Shown here: positions 12,101 through 24,450 of the stretch, one piece after another
Numbering within the stretch: the stretch's first letter is position 1
Layout of the letters: every line of letters begins with the position of its first letter
NCBI GenBank assembly: GCA_009733715.1
Contig: WMKJ01000091.1
Span: 1-51,974, forward strand
Source: Herpomyces periplanetae
Taxonomy: Eukaryota; Ascomycota; Laboulbeniomycetes; Herpomycetales; Herpomycetaceae
Reading direction: 5' to 3'
Length of the DNA: 51,974 bases
Notes under the pieces: model-generated
Told to the model about the DNA's origin: nothing
The model's input: the letters and a program-made list of their open reading frames with translations, nothing else
The model's database searches: none
Position numbers and translations under genes: made by a program

Positions 12101-15100
12101 CCAAGTGACCGAATTTGAGACAAATTTATCCATAATGTATTTAATATGAACGGTGAAATTAAACGCAAAAATGCTTTCTGGGTAGGGATATTTATATCGC
12201 CCATGAAACGAAAAACATGGGTTTGGCTAAGCGAGTCGTTTCAGAATGTGCGTGAACTACGGCCCGTGTTACTAGACTGGAGTCCACGCCAAAAATTGCT
12301 TGGGGAAACAAAGGCAAAATATCATGGAGAAAATAGGTGCTAATCACAAAAACTTTCAGCTCACCGAACGACGGATGTAGTACCACAACAAACCAATTAG
12401 TTTTGAATTTTCTTGTTACATTTTTTCAATAAAACAATCCATCACATGATTTGACTTTCCTTTGTACGTTATATTCGTTTGACTATGCAACATTTCTTAA
12501 GAAATGAGCTTTACATTGTTTTTACATTTGGTTTTCTATTCTAGGCAGATTTGTCTGAATTTTACAAATTCTTATGCGTATGACCTGAACTGCAGCTGAG
12601 GAACACTGAAACCTAAATCTATACATATAAAAAGGTAAGGCAAGAGCAGACTGAAAACCATTTGTATATAGTTGTTGCTCGGAGGAGGGTTTGTGACTAC
12701 TAGAGTTATATAGCTAGATATCGAGGCTAGAGCTATAACCTTAGTCCAACAGCAAGTAGGAATGTATTGAAAAATTATCAGTCTCGGAGATCACACGGCA
12801 AGAAAATTTTTATATGACGAATTTGATGATTAGAGTATATTCTTTGCCATAAATGCGTAAAGCAATTATATGAAGAAATATGGGTTACTGTAACCGCCAA
12901 TAATAAAAATTATGACATCAGTATCTTGAAAGTATGTAAATACTTTAGAATATGCTTATTACGGGGAGCTTATAGGCACATAAAAGTGTGTTAGGAAAAG
13001 TCTTGTTATCAATTTATTTAAACATGAACCGAATTCTTTAAAATCACATGACCTAGTAGGATGTAAATGTATAGTGACGTCATAAGATGAATTTACATGC
13101 AAATAATCATTCGTTATTAGTTTCTTTTTCATTTAAATATATTGCTTTTCTTAAACTCGTACTGTGGTTCTTATTTTGAGCCGTTTGCGGCGCGAAGTTT
13201 TTGCCATTTATGAAATGATATAGTGTTGGTCTCTTAAGCCAATTAACACATCGAGAAAATACTATGATTGAGTCCAAATGATCTAGCAGTTATCATAGCA
13301 ATACCTACCATGTAGGATTTTGTTTATCGAGAATGAGTGAACTTAACACAAATTTAGATCACAGGGGTTATATTCCAAAACACAGCATCATCATTCAGCT
13401 ATTAAATGTTAGCGATTTAATATTATTGAAGATGAAACGAATTATTGAAGTCATGGAAAGTTTATATTTTAGTTAACTAAGCCGGAAAATTGTCTAACTT
13501 GTGGGTTTCTATCAAGCGGATTTGATGTAACAGATTGTATTCGGGTTACCATGTCCAATAGAGACTTAAAAGATCGATTAAAATTATGAATAAATTAGTC
13601 ATGATGATATCATACATTTACCCTAAGATTACTTTCTAGTGAACAGAGTTCGATTTAATATCAATATATAGGCTTTGTATAGAAAATTCATCTCGTAAGT
13701 TGATTAAGATCTATAATTGGTCAATGAATTGTAAAGCATTATACTGTTACACTTAATAAGAAACTGAACGAAAGGTTTATTTTACTTTATGCACAGCTCA
13801 AGGTAATTGGTTATGCACTATTATGACGCGCCGCGTTTCGCTTCTGAATGGGTTGTAATAACATAAATTAACCACATTAATTTGGTATCACACCAAGGAA
13901 TCGTAACACCTGGCGAGTATAGGGTAGAGATTCTTGGAGATGACGATCTATCAAATGAATATGGTACCTGCTAATATTCTAATGTTTGATTTGCGATCAG
14001 AACAATAATATTATCAAAAAGTCGTAACAGTGGAATAATTATCCGACACTCAAACTGATGAGTATTTATCTTTTATTCCAAAAGAATACCTTAGTATCAA
14101 TTTACCTTATGTTAAAATATTTCTGTTTGAGAAGGTTAAAGTGGAATTGTGTAATTTATCCTTAATAATGATTACGTAAATTGGAGTTTTAAATACAAAT
14201 TTGCACGGGTATGCTATCCAAACTAAATTCTCTAAACGTAGTACACAACATATAAAACGTGTGTAGGATACAACTATAAAATACGGTAAAAAGCTTCATT
14301 TGACGACCGTGCACCACTAAAAAACAACATTTAAAGGCTATTCATCCAATTACTGAACCTAAAACATCGATATTTGTATGGACGTTGAATCCAAGGATTT
14401 AATTGAGGTAAACTTGTAGCAGATAAGCATAATTTGGGATGATTATGCGTATACAAGCACTGAAAAAATCAATTCGCAGGGGGAATTAGTTAATTCATGT
14501 CAAAAGTGACTTATGAATGAGAATGAAAGAACTAGATATATTTCCGAAATTCGGGACCATATCCAATGCGGGCAGTACCCGTTCATCTAGAAGAGCATGC
14601 CTTGAGGTTTTACTCTACATTCCACCCAGCCGCAGACAGTTAATTAGAGGTATGTAGGATCAGAAACACGGGCACTTTTTGTTCTTTCTAATTCGATTCA
14701 CTCGTGTAATGTATCTTTACTTTGATAGTACTGTACTTCCCTTTTTACAACGGTTTACTTGAAACGGATGTTACACCGTTTCCACGGTTGATCTTTGTTA
14801 TGCCAGATATTGTTTGCAAACATTCCTTGTTATGTGTATTTTAACCACACTCCGGGGATTGAAGCATCTTGTATCCATTCATAGCAATATTACACTTTGC
14901 ATAATGAATTGTATGACTCAGCGAATCCCAAATTATTCCAGAGTTTATAATCGACCATCAACCGGAGCATAACAACAAATTTGATCCTTATGTAAGATAT
15001 TCAACAATAGTCACCCCACGGAAATCATTGGTAAAGAATTGTTTGAAAGGGTTTTTAACTTGATATTATGTGGTTAAATTCGAATGCGTCCTTTCGAGCA

Positions 15101-15552
15101 TGAGAGATTAGTTTAGCCATGTGCCACTAATGGCAAAATGAAAAACCTGACCGATTTTTAGCTTTACTTGTAGGCTAGTCACCTGTGTTGATGCCCTGAG
15201 CTTTATGTGCAAGGGGCCTCGTTAACACCCCGCGAACTGCTAGTTTTACAATTAAAGATAAATGGAACGGTGTAAAGAGGCTATATGTTGAGGCTTGTCA
15301 CAACATAACAAACTTATTCCCATACTATTTATTGCAACGGCCTACTAGATAACTGAGTGTTCTAGGGATGAAAATTATAATAACTACCGAATTGACTATC
15401 TTCTGTATGTTCCAATTATGACCTACTGCTTTATTAGCTGAAATAATGTAGCAAGTTTGAGGCACAAAGCTGCTTGGGAAGATCTGGGGCGGATGCTACA
15501 ACTTAACGGGGTCTAGAGATAAATAGCGTGGGCCCGAATGACACTGTTACCC
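12101..15552. other. intergenic, nothing supported
   Basis: About 3.4 kb of AT-rich sequence downstream of ERG4. Only one open frame passes 60 codons in each direction near 12.2 kb and the two overlap each other, which is typical of chance. I see no RNA gene, array or recognisable transposon domain. It may be older repeat DNA decayed past recognition. Confidence 0.5.
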
Positions 15553-17051
15553 TTAGAAAAAATACTATAAATTGAGTTTAGCTATTTGGTACAATTTTAA
15601 ATAAATATAAAATATCACTTACTGGTACAAACAACGCTGGGACGAGTAGCTCGTATTCTTTCCATGCAGCCGAGTATTTTCGACGACATCTTTGAATATC
15701 CCTTGCTGTTCTATGAATAATCATTAAAAAAAAGAAAATGGGGTACACCCACGGAAAAATTGAATTAAACCCAGTTACTAAGGCCCACGAAACTGAAAAA
15801 TAAAAGTCGCATGTGTAGTGAATCTTCCGGGCAAGGCGAACTAGGAAGTAGTCAGCGTTGTATAACGGAGAGTTATAAGGGTATACCTACACCAACCATC
15901 GACCATAATGCAGTGGCCGTACTCAGTAACAATCGAGCGGGGCTGTCGAATCTCGCTCCAGGGAAGGACGGGAAATGCTCTACGAATTACTAAAGTACCT
16001 TCATTTTTGGCACGGTAGATATTTTTTTGGCTATTCGCAGTGTCCCATATCCAGTACACAAATATATATAGAGATGAAAACAATGTATAGTAAACGTAAG
16101 TTTGAAGGGTGCATGTACGCTTACCCTGATACTCAATTGGATCATGAAGAGCTAAGTATAGTGAGCAATGACAGTACATGAGCGGTACGCCAGCAAAGTT
16201 CCAGAATATTAACATAAAACCCCACTTCTCATGAAAAATATCCCTGCAACAAATATTTCGTTAGTAAGGAGCCCATTTATGAATATTTTAACGAACCAAC
16301 TGGTAACAATTAGTTGCTCTCCTTTGCAGCAAGCGTTAGCATAAAGGAAATGAGCCACAACTAGCATCGCGAGTTCAGGTGTGAGATAATTATACTTTTC
16401 ATACTGCAAGAAAGCGGCACCGCTTGTTATTAGAAATAAAAAAAACCATGGCATTCGGACCTCGGAGAACATTTTTAGATCAAGTCGTCCGAATAGTCTG
16501 GGATTTAACTCAACTCCCATAAAAAAGTCGTAAATGAAACTCCCAACTGGACGGTGTGATACATGAAGAATGGCCGATATGTAGGCCACTATACTAATGA
16601 AAAAGGAAGATATAACCATTACGGAGAGGTACTGGCCATAATATCTTACAAGATTGTAAAGAGGAAAAATATTTGTGACATGTAAAAGCATTGCAAGACT
16701 AATAGTGGCATAAAAACTCCATACACCAGAGCAGTAATAACCAAGCCGGCATCCCCGCAGGTGATTTAGCCTTTTTCCTTGAGTCCACACCCCTGGTAAA
16801 GTCATGTAGCATATAGCCTCAAAGGCAAGATACAACCAATAAGAAACCCACGTCTTGATATCAGGAAATGTGTTATGAGCCAAAAACAATTTAATCTTGT
16901 ATAGAAATGAACAAACTGTGTCATCACTTCCTGGGTAGAGAGCAGCACCATTAAAAAAGAATGTACCAGTATACATGTAATAGAGAAGGAATGGGAAAAA
17001 CAAAATTAAGCAAAACGCGCCGCATGATCCACCAAATTCTTTTCGCTCCAT
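15553..17051 (-). CDS. erg4: C-24(28) sterol reductase, Erg4
   Basis: Erg4 is the ER-membrane, NADPH-dependent enzyme that reduces the C24(28) double bond in the last step of ergosterol synthesis. Four exons (minus strand): 17051-16297, 16243-15891, 15840-15623, 15564-15553; 1338 bases, 445 aa, in phase. Donors are GTTCGT, GTAGGT and GTAAGT; intron 1 has an ACTAAC branch site. Recognisable blocks: [10 protein letters not shown] near the start, [20 protein letters not shown] (about 105-124), [20 protein letters not shown] with the conserved LNPR at about 182-185, [20 protein letters not shown] (about 233-252), [37 protein letters not shown] and the C-terminal [18 protein letters not shown]. 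Many hydrophobic segments fit a multi-pass protein. The last exon encodes only YFF and the stop. The stretch after HDPIEYQ is about 7 residues longer than I expect, and the N-terminus lacks the short polar leader of some homologues. Confidence 0.96.
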
Positions 17052-18630
17052 AAGATTTAGTAAAATTTCGATTAAAAGGGTATAGTCTTAAGAAAGGCGC
17101 TCACGGTAAATTCCAGAGGAAATTTCACATGATCTGATTGAATGAAAAAAGAGAAAGATTGTTTTATTAAAGAAATAATGTAGAATCGATCGGAGAAATA
17201 AAATTAATACAGATTAAACTAGCGCATGCCTGACAGATAGGTGAAAGAAAAGTGATGACTATAGAATGTTGAAAATTCGTGAACAAAGGCCGGATGAACG
17301 ATTTTCAGTATTATGTAATTTAATATAAGGCTAATAATGCATAGAGATGGTTAGTCATAAATTGCAAAATGATTTTTTTCTTAAGTTTGTGCTTATTCCA
17401 TCATGAGTTGTATAATCAAATTTTGACACTCGAGAAATTTCATCTAGCAGGTAAATTAATTTTGCTCAATAATTTCATCTGAGCCAGTTTTACCTGGTTA
17501 ACAATTCAAGGTGGATTCAGTTGAAAAGCCAGAATTTGAGTTTTTCGCGCTATCTTTTAATAGGAGCGTGTTATGATGGCTTGGAAACAAAATACATAAA
17601 CTAATGCAAAAAAATCACATTACCATAAAACAAAATATAAGTTACATACTAATTGGAATTTGTATACGTGAATACGCTCATAATTTATATCGATATGAAA
17701 TGATTTTTTAATATCAACTTCAGGGTGTAGCATGTTGGCGAAAGGAAACAGACAAAACAAGAAGTTGGATGCTTTATTACTACATTGCTTGAGCAAAATA
17801 AAAATTTCACCAAAAAAATTCCTTTTCTGTACCATTGCATGGTTTAATTCCTCTTAAATTCTGTAAACACATTAAATTTATTATAGGACATGTCTACAAG
17901 TTTTGAGAGCGGTTGGACAACGTTTGAAAAATATTGTGTTCCAGATTTCAGGCAAATATGACGATGGCTGCATTTTGGCTTCACTTAACTATCGGAATAG
18001 GAAAATTTTACATCATCCTTTTGAAGTTGCACCATGCCTCAAGTCTTTGATCTTTTTGCCCTAGAACTTGTTTAAATGACCTTTAATTATGTCTAATTTA
18101 AAATTTGTAGCTTCCAAATTGCTTGGATATATGTTTTTCTGGTAGCGGAATTACCAATGTATTCGTTGATTTAGGTGGAATTCAATTTCCGCTTGGTGAT
18201 AAGATACTTTATTCATCAGAGGTTGTTCATGAAACGATTTGGGAAAACCATTTACAAAGTTGTTGGTTGCGTGGAAGGTGTAAAATTTATTCACATTTGG
18301 GGCCGGCCTCAAATCTTCCAATATGATACCTACCATCTGCTGCTAAAAATCACGCTGATCTTAATGGTGTCCTTTTCGACCTAGTATAATGACATTTGGT
18401 CGAATTACCATTACTCTGTGTGTCAATACTAGTAACGTCTAGGCAAGCGATACAGGTATCACAAACTCACGATAGTTTCTCCTCCACATTTTATCCCAGG
18501 GCTGGCTGAAAAACAAAAGCTACGTAGTCAAGGGCTCTGCGATATTTATGTCTCCTCTCACCTTCGCTTTGTACTTCCAACCTTAACCATCTCGCCTTCA
18601 TCGAGATATACCCATCAACTTCCAGTAGCT
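17052..18630. other. intergenic upstream of ERG4
   Basis: AT-rich, probably including the ERG4 promoter just beyond 17052. Open frames at 17620-17835 (-) and 18123-18384 (both strands) have no recognisable domain and overlap each other where they occur. No clear sterol-response element was identified. Confidence 0.5.
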
Positions 18631-18639
18631 GGAGCTTAA

Positions 18640-19550
18640 TGGACAAGGTTATCACCACTTTGCACGTGCGAACAGCTTATGTACACTTGTCGTTATCCCG
18701 GAAGTCCCAGCAATCGCTATTCAATTATCCCCAAATATTGCTAACTGTAGTGCTTTTAGTATACCTGGTGTGGTATGAGCAATATTTGGGAGCTATGACA
18801 GCACAATCCAAAAGCATTATCCGGTAATGGCAATATAAAACCCGTCCGTGATGATTGTCAAAGAGCATAAAAAAGCCCCCAGGATTAGGCTTATGGGCAT
18901 TAACTTTTTACCAAGCAGCGACTACTATCGAAAGCCACTTGGAGACTACACATATCTAGCCCTAGCTTGCTACAGCCACCGTGATATTGAAGTTAACTGT
19001 TTCATGTCATTGGGTATTTGGCTAACGCCTATTTAGTAATGTTTACCTGAAGGTGCCGAAAGATTAACCAACCCTCACCTTGACCATAACAAAGTCAAAC
19101 CATTGTCGTAGCCAACTGCTCCCAATTGGCAGATGCTTGGACCAACCAAGTACCACCCTGGAGAGAATGCTCCACAAACCAATGCATGCACATCATTAAT
19201 GAAAAAGATACTGGGTGTTGCGTAGGGCAAACTATTTATGTACTATCTGTATGAGAAAAGTTGACTACATAATAAAGAGCTATCATTCACATCTTCTTAC
19301 AGTAAGCTCAAAAAAAAAACAGTATGCTGAACGCGCCTTTATTCTGTAAAAAATAAGACATGAACTACACTCGGATCAAACACGTTTTCACTTTTGAACT
19401 TGTTCTATGTTACCTATAGAGTTTTACTTGGTCTTGCTATAATTTTATGGTGAAATTTAATATGTCTGTGTTATTTTCTGAGCTTTCTTACTGTTGTGTT
19501 TGAAAAACTTTCAGACAAACCTGTAAGTCATAAAGAATTGTCGTTCCTTT
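18640..19550 (+). mobile_element. Ty1/copia-like LTR retrotransposon relic (+), 3' part
   Basis: This stretch matches, colinearly, the reverse complement of the repeats at about 22.1-23.0 kb and 31.4-32.4 kb (for instance the block around 18920-18965), and also 33.1-33.5 kb on the same strand. The copia assignment rests on an RNase H-like stretch that is most readable in the 31.9-kb copy. The end near 19.2-19.25 kb resembles the start of an LTR. It is heavily broken and old, with no usable frame. A block at 19380-19455 recurs at about 33010-33085. Confidence 0.6.
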
Positions 19551-19579
19551 CTAGTTCTTGTTGAATGAGACGAGCTTAA

Positions 19580-19900
19580 TAAAATAGATTGACGAAGGAA
19601 AGTTATTAAAGCTTAAAACTAGACTTAAGAAACAAGAATTGAGTAAGAATGAACGCATAATATAAGACAGAAGAGGAAAAATTTTACACAGCATTGTAGG
19701 GAATTGTACAAGGAAGAAGTCAAACTCAGTATTAGTTACTATAACGGGAAATACCGTGAGGAGAGCTCAAAGTATTCAAAAATAAGAATAGAAATTGTGA
19801 GCATAAGTTAAGGTGGAGAGTTAACGGAGGAAGCAAGCTGGGCGACAAATAAATACTAAGGGAGCATGGAAATGGCCTTGAGTCCATATTATCTTTTAAA
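19580..19900 (+). repeat. purine-rich repeat, inverted relative to 23.6-23.96 kb
   Basis: This AG-rich block aligns with the reverse complement of about 23590-23960. Shared landmarks include ACTTAAG...AGAAC/GAAT, AAGTCAAAC, AAAGTATTCAAA and CAAGCTGGGCGACAAA, in the same order. The two copies are about 4 kb apart in opposite orientations. Probably part of a retroelement body, but no domain is readable. Confidence 0.6.
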
Positions 19901-20223
19901 GGGATTCCTTTGCTGTAACCTGTACGAAAAAGACACAAATTCTATAATTACAAGCATTATTTTCTCTTTCCTATCTGCTGAAACAAGTACCAAAATCGCT
20001 TAGAAAAGCTGACATCTTGGCGAGTTCTTAGGGCATGAAGTCAGAATGCGGTATGCACCGAGGGATGTCGGACTAAATGATTTTTCTGAATTCGGAAATT
20101 CGATAAAATGGTTTATTTGAGGGAGTTGAGCCGCTCAGAAGAATAGTTTCTTTGATGCTGCTATGGATGTGACCTAAAAGAAGAAGGACATGAAAGGAGC
20201 CTTAGTCTGGAAAGTATAGAGAA

Positions 20224-20480
20224 ATGTTACGAAGAAATCACTCGCAACACGTATTTGTTAAGCAAACTTGCCACGTTTCACGTCAGGTCGGAGGGACGTG
20301 TCGGCCGAGAGAATCTGCCAAATTGGGTCACGTGAGTGTCAAGTGGAACACTAACGTGCATCATCGCCCGGAATGTTTTGGTGCAATTAGTACTGATCAT
20401 GTGATGCATTCTGATCCTTGTGTCCCCCTTGGGTGACGTGACTATCCTAGTATCCCAAGGGGTAGCACAGTTCACGAGAG
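20224..20480. other. CpG-rich block with a small hairpin
   Basis: Unlike its surroundings this segment keeps many CpG and CACGTG-like words. A 9-base inverted repeat, CCCCTTGGG (20425-20433) and CCCAAGGGG (20454-20462), could form a hairpin with a 20-base loop. Open frames on both strands have no recognised domain. It could be a younger insertion or a fragment of unrelated coding DNA. Confidence 0.35.
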
Positions 20481-21589
20481 GTGTTAACTAACCCGTCGGA
20501 TCGCATCCCAACTGGTATTTCTGGAGGAGCTAGGTGTAGCCTGTTACAGGGTCTTACTACATTTCATGATATCTAATCTTCTAACTAAATAGGCATGCGC
20601 GGAAATGTTTTATTCGAACATATAGAGAGTGTTGAAGAAATCAGGTGCTTTCACGATAGCACTGGGGCATTAATTTCGAATTTTATTACAATTTCTGAAT
20701 TTTATCATAGTGACAGATCCAATGGAGACCACATGGTGTGTACATGCTGAGATGGCCAGGATAAGTCAGTCAGTTAAAATTTGCTTTGCAATCTCATTTC
20801 TTCAGGATAGCCGAGATCCCCACGACAAAAAATCTTAGGGACCAACAAGATTCTACCTTAGTTGTCTGTTATTAAATAACAACTACGTTTACTGTTCTGT
20901 CAGTTGTATTAGCTTGAGATCATATCTTTATTTGGTCGATACTGATATTAGTATTGCTAGTGTGCTCATTGGGTCATCTCCCTACCCACTCTAGTCAATA
21001 AGTCTTGTACAGTGCTCAATTTAATGTAGTACTAGCTATTTTGACTATTATCGCAATATCTATGCCTGTTCATTCAAGTAAGCGTAGATATAAGATAAAC
21101 GTGTAAAATTGGATAGGTATAACCTTGAAACTCTATATTGATAGCCAGAAATTAAATAATTATAAAACTGGCAGAATCATTTAAGCTTCTAGCATCGCCA
21201 AGACTAATAGTATAGAATGCCGTGTCTCGGTATACCTAAAACATAGTATAGAAGTTTGGCTATAAAAAAACGTGAAGCAACGTCATATTGCAAAATTAAA
21301 ATTGGAACGAATAAAATTATTTCCCATTTTGGAAATTTATTGAAACCGGAAGGACCATGTAATAATAGTTTTTCAAACACTTGGAACGTGAATATTCCCA
21401 TCAATTTTGTCGATTTTTAAGCTCTGGTTGAGATTGCGGTTTTTCAGTATTAGCTCTAAATATATGGAAAGATAAAAGTGTTACCTCAAATAATTTCATT
21501 ATCAATGATGAATTTTTGCAGAGCCTTGGGTGATTTGAAAGGTTTGGAATTTTAACTTTTAAGGCCTCGAAGACAGAAATTTTAACTTA

Positions 21590-22140
21590 ACCAACTAGTA
21601 CGCTGAGCCAAAACGAACTTAATAGTCTCCCCTTCAACTTAATACAATAGAGTGAACTGAAAATGTCACTATTCAAAGCATCAGTACCAGTATAAAAGTT
21701 ACGTTTCAACTGGATAACAAACTCACGGTGGAGTACTCCCTTGCACATCAATTCCCATGGATGGGCCCTCCAGCCAAATGCGATAAGCACTACTTTGCGT
21801 AAGATAACGTGTCGTAGATTTCCCTTATCCATACTCCGGCGTTGCACGATCGAAACCCGCCTCTCGCAGAGCTATAGGTACTACTTTACCTATACTGGCG
21901 TGCCTAGGTCCCTTCCTTAGTCTTATCTCCTCGGTTGCCTCAAAAGCATTACCACGTTGAATGCAATAGGTACGGTGCCTCCTATATCGATGCATCCATT
22001 CCACTCTTTTAATTGCGACTGAGCTCCGCCCACACAAACTCCACAAAGCCTCTGCAAAGTCAAGAGTTTTGCCGGAGCATTCAATAACGGATTCTACCTC
22101 GGACCTCTGCCTTATTATAAAAAAGTAATGCCGCAATCGG
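21590..22140 (-). repeat. repeat-like segment next to the copia relic, partly GC-richer
   Basis: Two overlapping minus-strand open frames (21587-21847 and 21825-22136) hold similar short stretches (GKVVPIALREAG and RKVVLIAFGWRA), hinting at a duplicated unit of about 110 bases. The sequence between 21.84 and 22.1 kb is richer in GC than its neighbours. It sits where the 3' end of the minus-strand copia relic would lie. No known protein or small RNA recognised. Confidence 0.3.
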
Positions 22141-23300
22141 TATGCTCTGCTGTTATGATTTTCTTCGCCCTGCTCCTGTTAGCTATGATTCATAGTTCTT
22201 CACATGTACTTAGGTGACTTCACAGACAGCACATAAATAGCAGGGCTTATGCACCGCTCGTCGGATGAGAATTAACTTGCGAGATGGCCTATGCGGTACC
22301 AGTATCATTTCCGTCGAAGATATGCAAACGTCAGTGCGTGAAGCATTGTGTACAGGAAGCTAAATGGATAGGATCCAAGCTACCGTCGTCTAGAGAAGGA
22401 TGGTTACGCTAAGTTTATGGTAAGGGCAAGGAATGGGCGGTCTCGGCACTTTCAAACAGAAGTTGCTAATTGGCAGGTAGCCGATTACCCAATGGTAAGG
22501 AGCAGGTAGCTTTGATATTTTAATCATCATAGAGAGCTAGGACTAGAGATGTGTAGTCTCTAAGTTGCTTTCGGTAGTAGTCATTGATTGATGAAGAGAG
22601 TTAATGCTCATGAGCCCAAGGCAAGTAATTTTGCGGGCTAAGCGTTAATCATCCTGACTGGGTTTCATATTTCTATTACCGTATAATACTGTCAACTAAA
22701 TTGTGTTGCCATGGCTTCTAAATATTGCTCAAACTACACCAAATGTGCTACGAGTATTGCAGTTAGTAAAACTTGAGGATGTTCGAATTGCGATATTACC
22801 ACCTTTCAAGATAACGTCAAAGGTACATATGATGTTCGCATAAGCAAAGTCGGAACAGCCCTGACTGTTAATTTGACGCTACAGTTAGCAGTTGACGGGC
22901 TAATCCCGAAGAGGGCAAAGCGGCTCAGGCTGAGAATACAAAACAGAGACTTGGTAAAATATAGAGTTGGTCCAGTCTTTCACCTCGTTACTTTAGTGTT
23001 TAAAGTAGACTGAATCTCCCTAATGTTTGGTCATTCTGAGATTATTCTCGCCTTACATGTTTCACTAACAATTTACTTCGTCTATATATAGATAGTTTAT
23101 TTTAGTTGAGATAACTTTTGTCTTGCGTCTAATGAACTTTAACAAAAGTGTCATGTAAATGTTTGGAGAATTATCATTTTTTACTTGCTCTGGTCGCGTA
23201 AGGCAAATAGTTTAAATTTGTGGATGTAGCTACACTTGCTTATTTTCATTTTCTTGTGTCCTATTCCACCAACTGAACTACGCCAAGCTGCAAAGTATAA
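22140..23300 (-). mobile_element. Ty1/copia-like LTR retrotransposon relic (-), copy A
   Basis: Minus-strand relic homologous over its length to 31.37-32.61 kb (copy B, same orientation) and to the plus-strand relics at 18.6 and 33.1 kb. About 22307-22978 is nearly identical to copy B, whereas the flanks on both sides are much more diverged. An RNase H-like signature is weakly visible on the minus strand. Broken and old apart from the anomalously similar core. Confidence 0.65.
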
Positions 23301-23399
23301 CGTAACACTTATCTCTGGACGTTTGAAAGCTTGTTTTGTTCATCTGCATAAACCACCAGTTATTCTTCCTCTAAGCCATGTTTGGCTGGGATGAAAAAT

Positions 23400-23960
23400 A
23401 GCCATCATTATCGCCCAGGCAATGCAACATTCACAGCTATCCGTCTTAAGTTATGAGCACAAAATTACGGAGATCATCACCAATCTCTCGCCATCACAGC
23501 TGTGTATCACCGATCGAAAGACGGCAACGTTATTTTCAAACCGCGCCAGACGCATGCTGGGCGGCCTACATGGCTACTTTCACGATATTTCTTTGTCGCC
23601 CAGCTTGAAGGAAAGAATAGGAGTTGACGGTGCTCTTTAGTGTCAGATCATTACTAACCGAATACAAAGGAACACAGCTCCGCCATTTCCTTATCTTTCC
23701 GTAAACTATCAATCTCATCTCTTTTCTTTGAATACTTTACGCTTTCCTTTCTCATAGTATTTCCGTTGTGGTGACTATCCCTCGGGTTTGACGTCTCCCC
23801 TGCACATTCATCTATATAGTATAAAGTCTCTTTTACTTTATATTATGTTGTGCGTTTATTCTTCTTGATCAGTTCTTGTTGCTTTATTCTCGTCTTAAGC
23901 CTAAACAGCTTCCTTAGTATATATATTTTATTACCCCTTTTATTTGTCCTTCTCTCGCGT
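23400..23960 (-). repeat. pyrimidine-rich inverted partner of the 19.6-kb repeat, plus a CpG-richer frame
   Basis: About 23590-23960 is the inverted counterpart of 19580-19900. Its near edge overlaps a CpG-richer 72-codon plus-strand frame (23422-23640) that has an ATG but no recognised domain; since the repeat match runs into it, it is more likely element DNA than a gene. Confidence 0.5.
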
Positions 23961-24199
23961 TTTTTGGTCGTCCTCTACCAAAACAAAACCGTTAACTCGC
24001 CTTCCACTCCGCTGTTCAGAGTGGTCCAGTGTCGACAATGTGATCGTGTCCTTCACATATGGCTAGTGTTAATTATTCAAGAAATATTGTACTAAAGTAT
24101 AAAATAGTGGAGAATCTCCTTAAGACTTGGATTGAGGCATCTCAGCAAGATAGTTATAGCAAAACTATGTGATAAACGATGAATGAAAGACGTGATGGA

Positions 24200-24450
24200 A
24201 TAAATTCGTCAGATGACATTAAAGTTGGGCAAGAACATTAACATCATCAGGCCAGTAATGTTGGATGAAGACAATATGAAAGTAATGAAATGCACCAGAG
24301 AGCTGTGGGGGAATAGGCATGGAAGATATATAGGGCAGCAAGGCCTCTGCTTCAATTTTAAAGACACGTGCAAACTGCGCTTGTCGATACTACACTAATG
24401 TGCAGATCCATTAGCCATTGTGACTTTTTATTGGTACTGAACTGTTTGTG
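24200..24450 (+). repeat. family-2 repeat fragment
   Basis: Matches about 11230-11440 on the same strand; compare ATCATCAGGCCAGTAATG here with ATCATTAAGCCAGAAATG there, and TCCATTAGCCATTGTGACTT with TCCATTAGCCACTATGGCTG. The open frame at 24213-24398 is part of this repeat and not a host gene. Confidence 0.5.

Noticed and set aside
21840-21900. tRNA-derived SINE with a B-box-like GGGTTTCGATCG on the minus strand
   Set aside because: The word departs from the B-box consensus, no A box sits at the right distance, and there is no A-rich tail.
23422-23640. 72-codon ATG frame as a host gene
   Set aside because: Its right part lies in the inverted repeat shared with 19.8 kb, so it is more likely element DNA.
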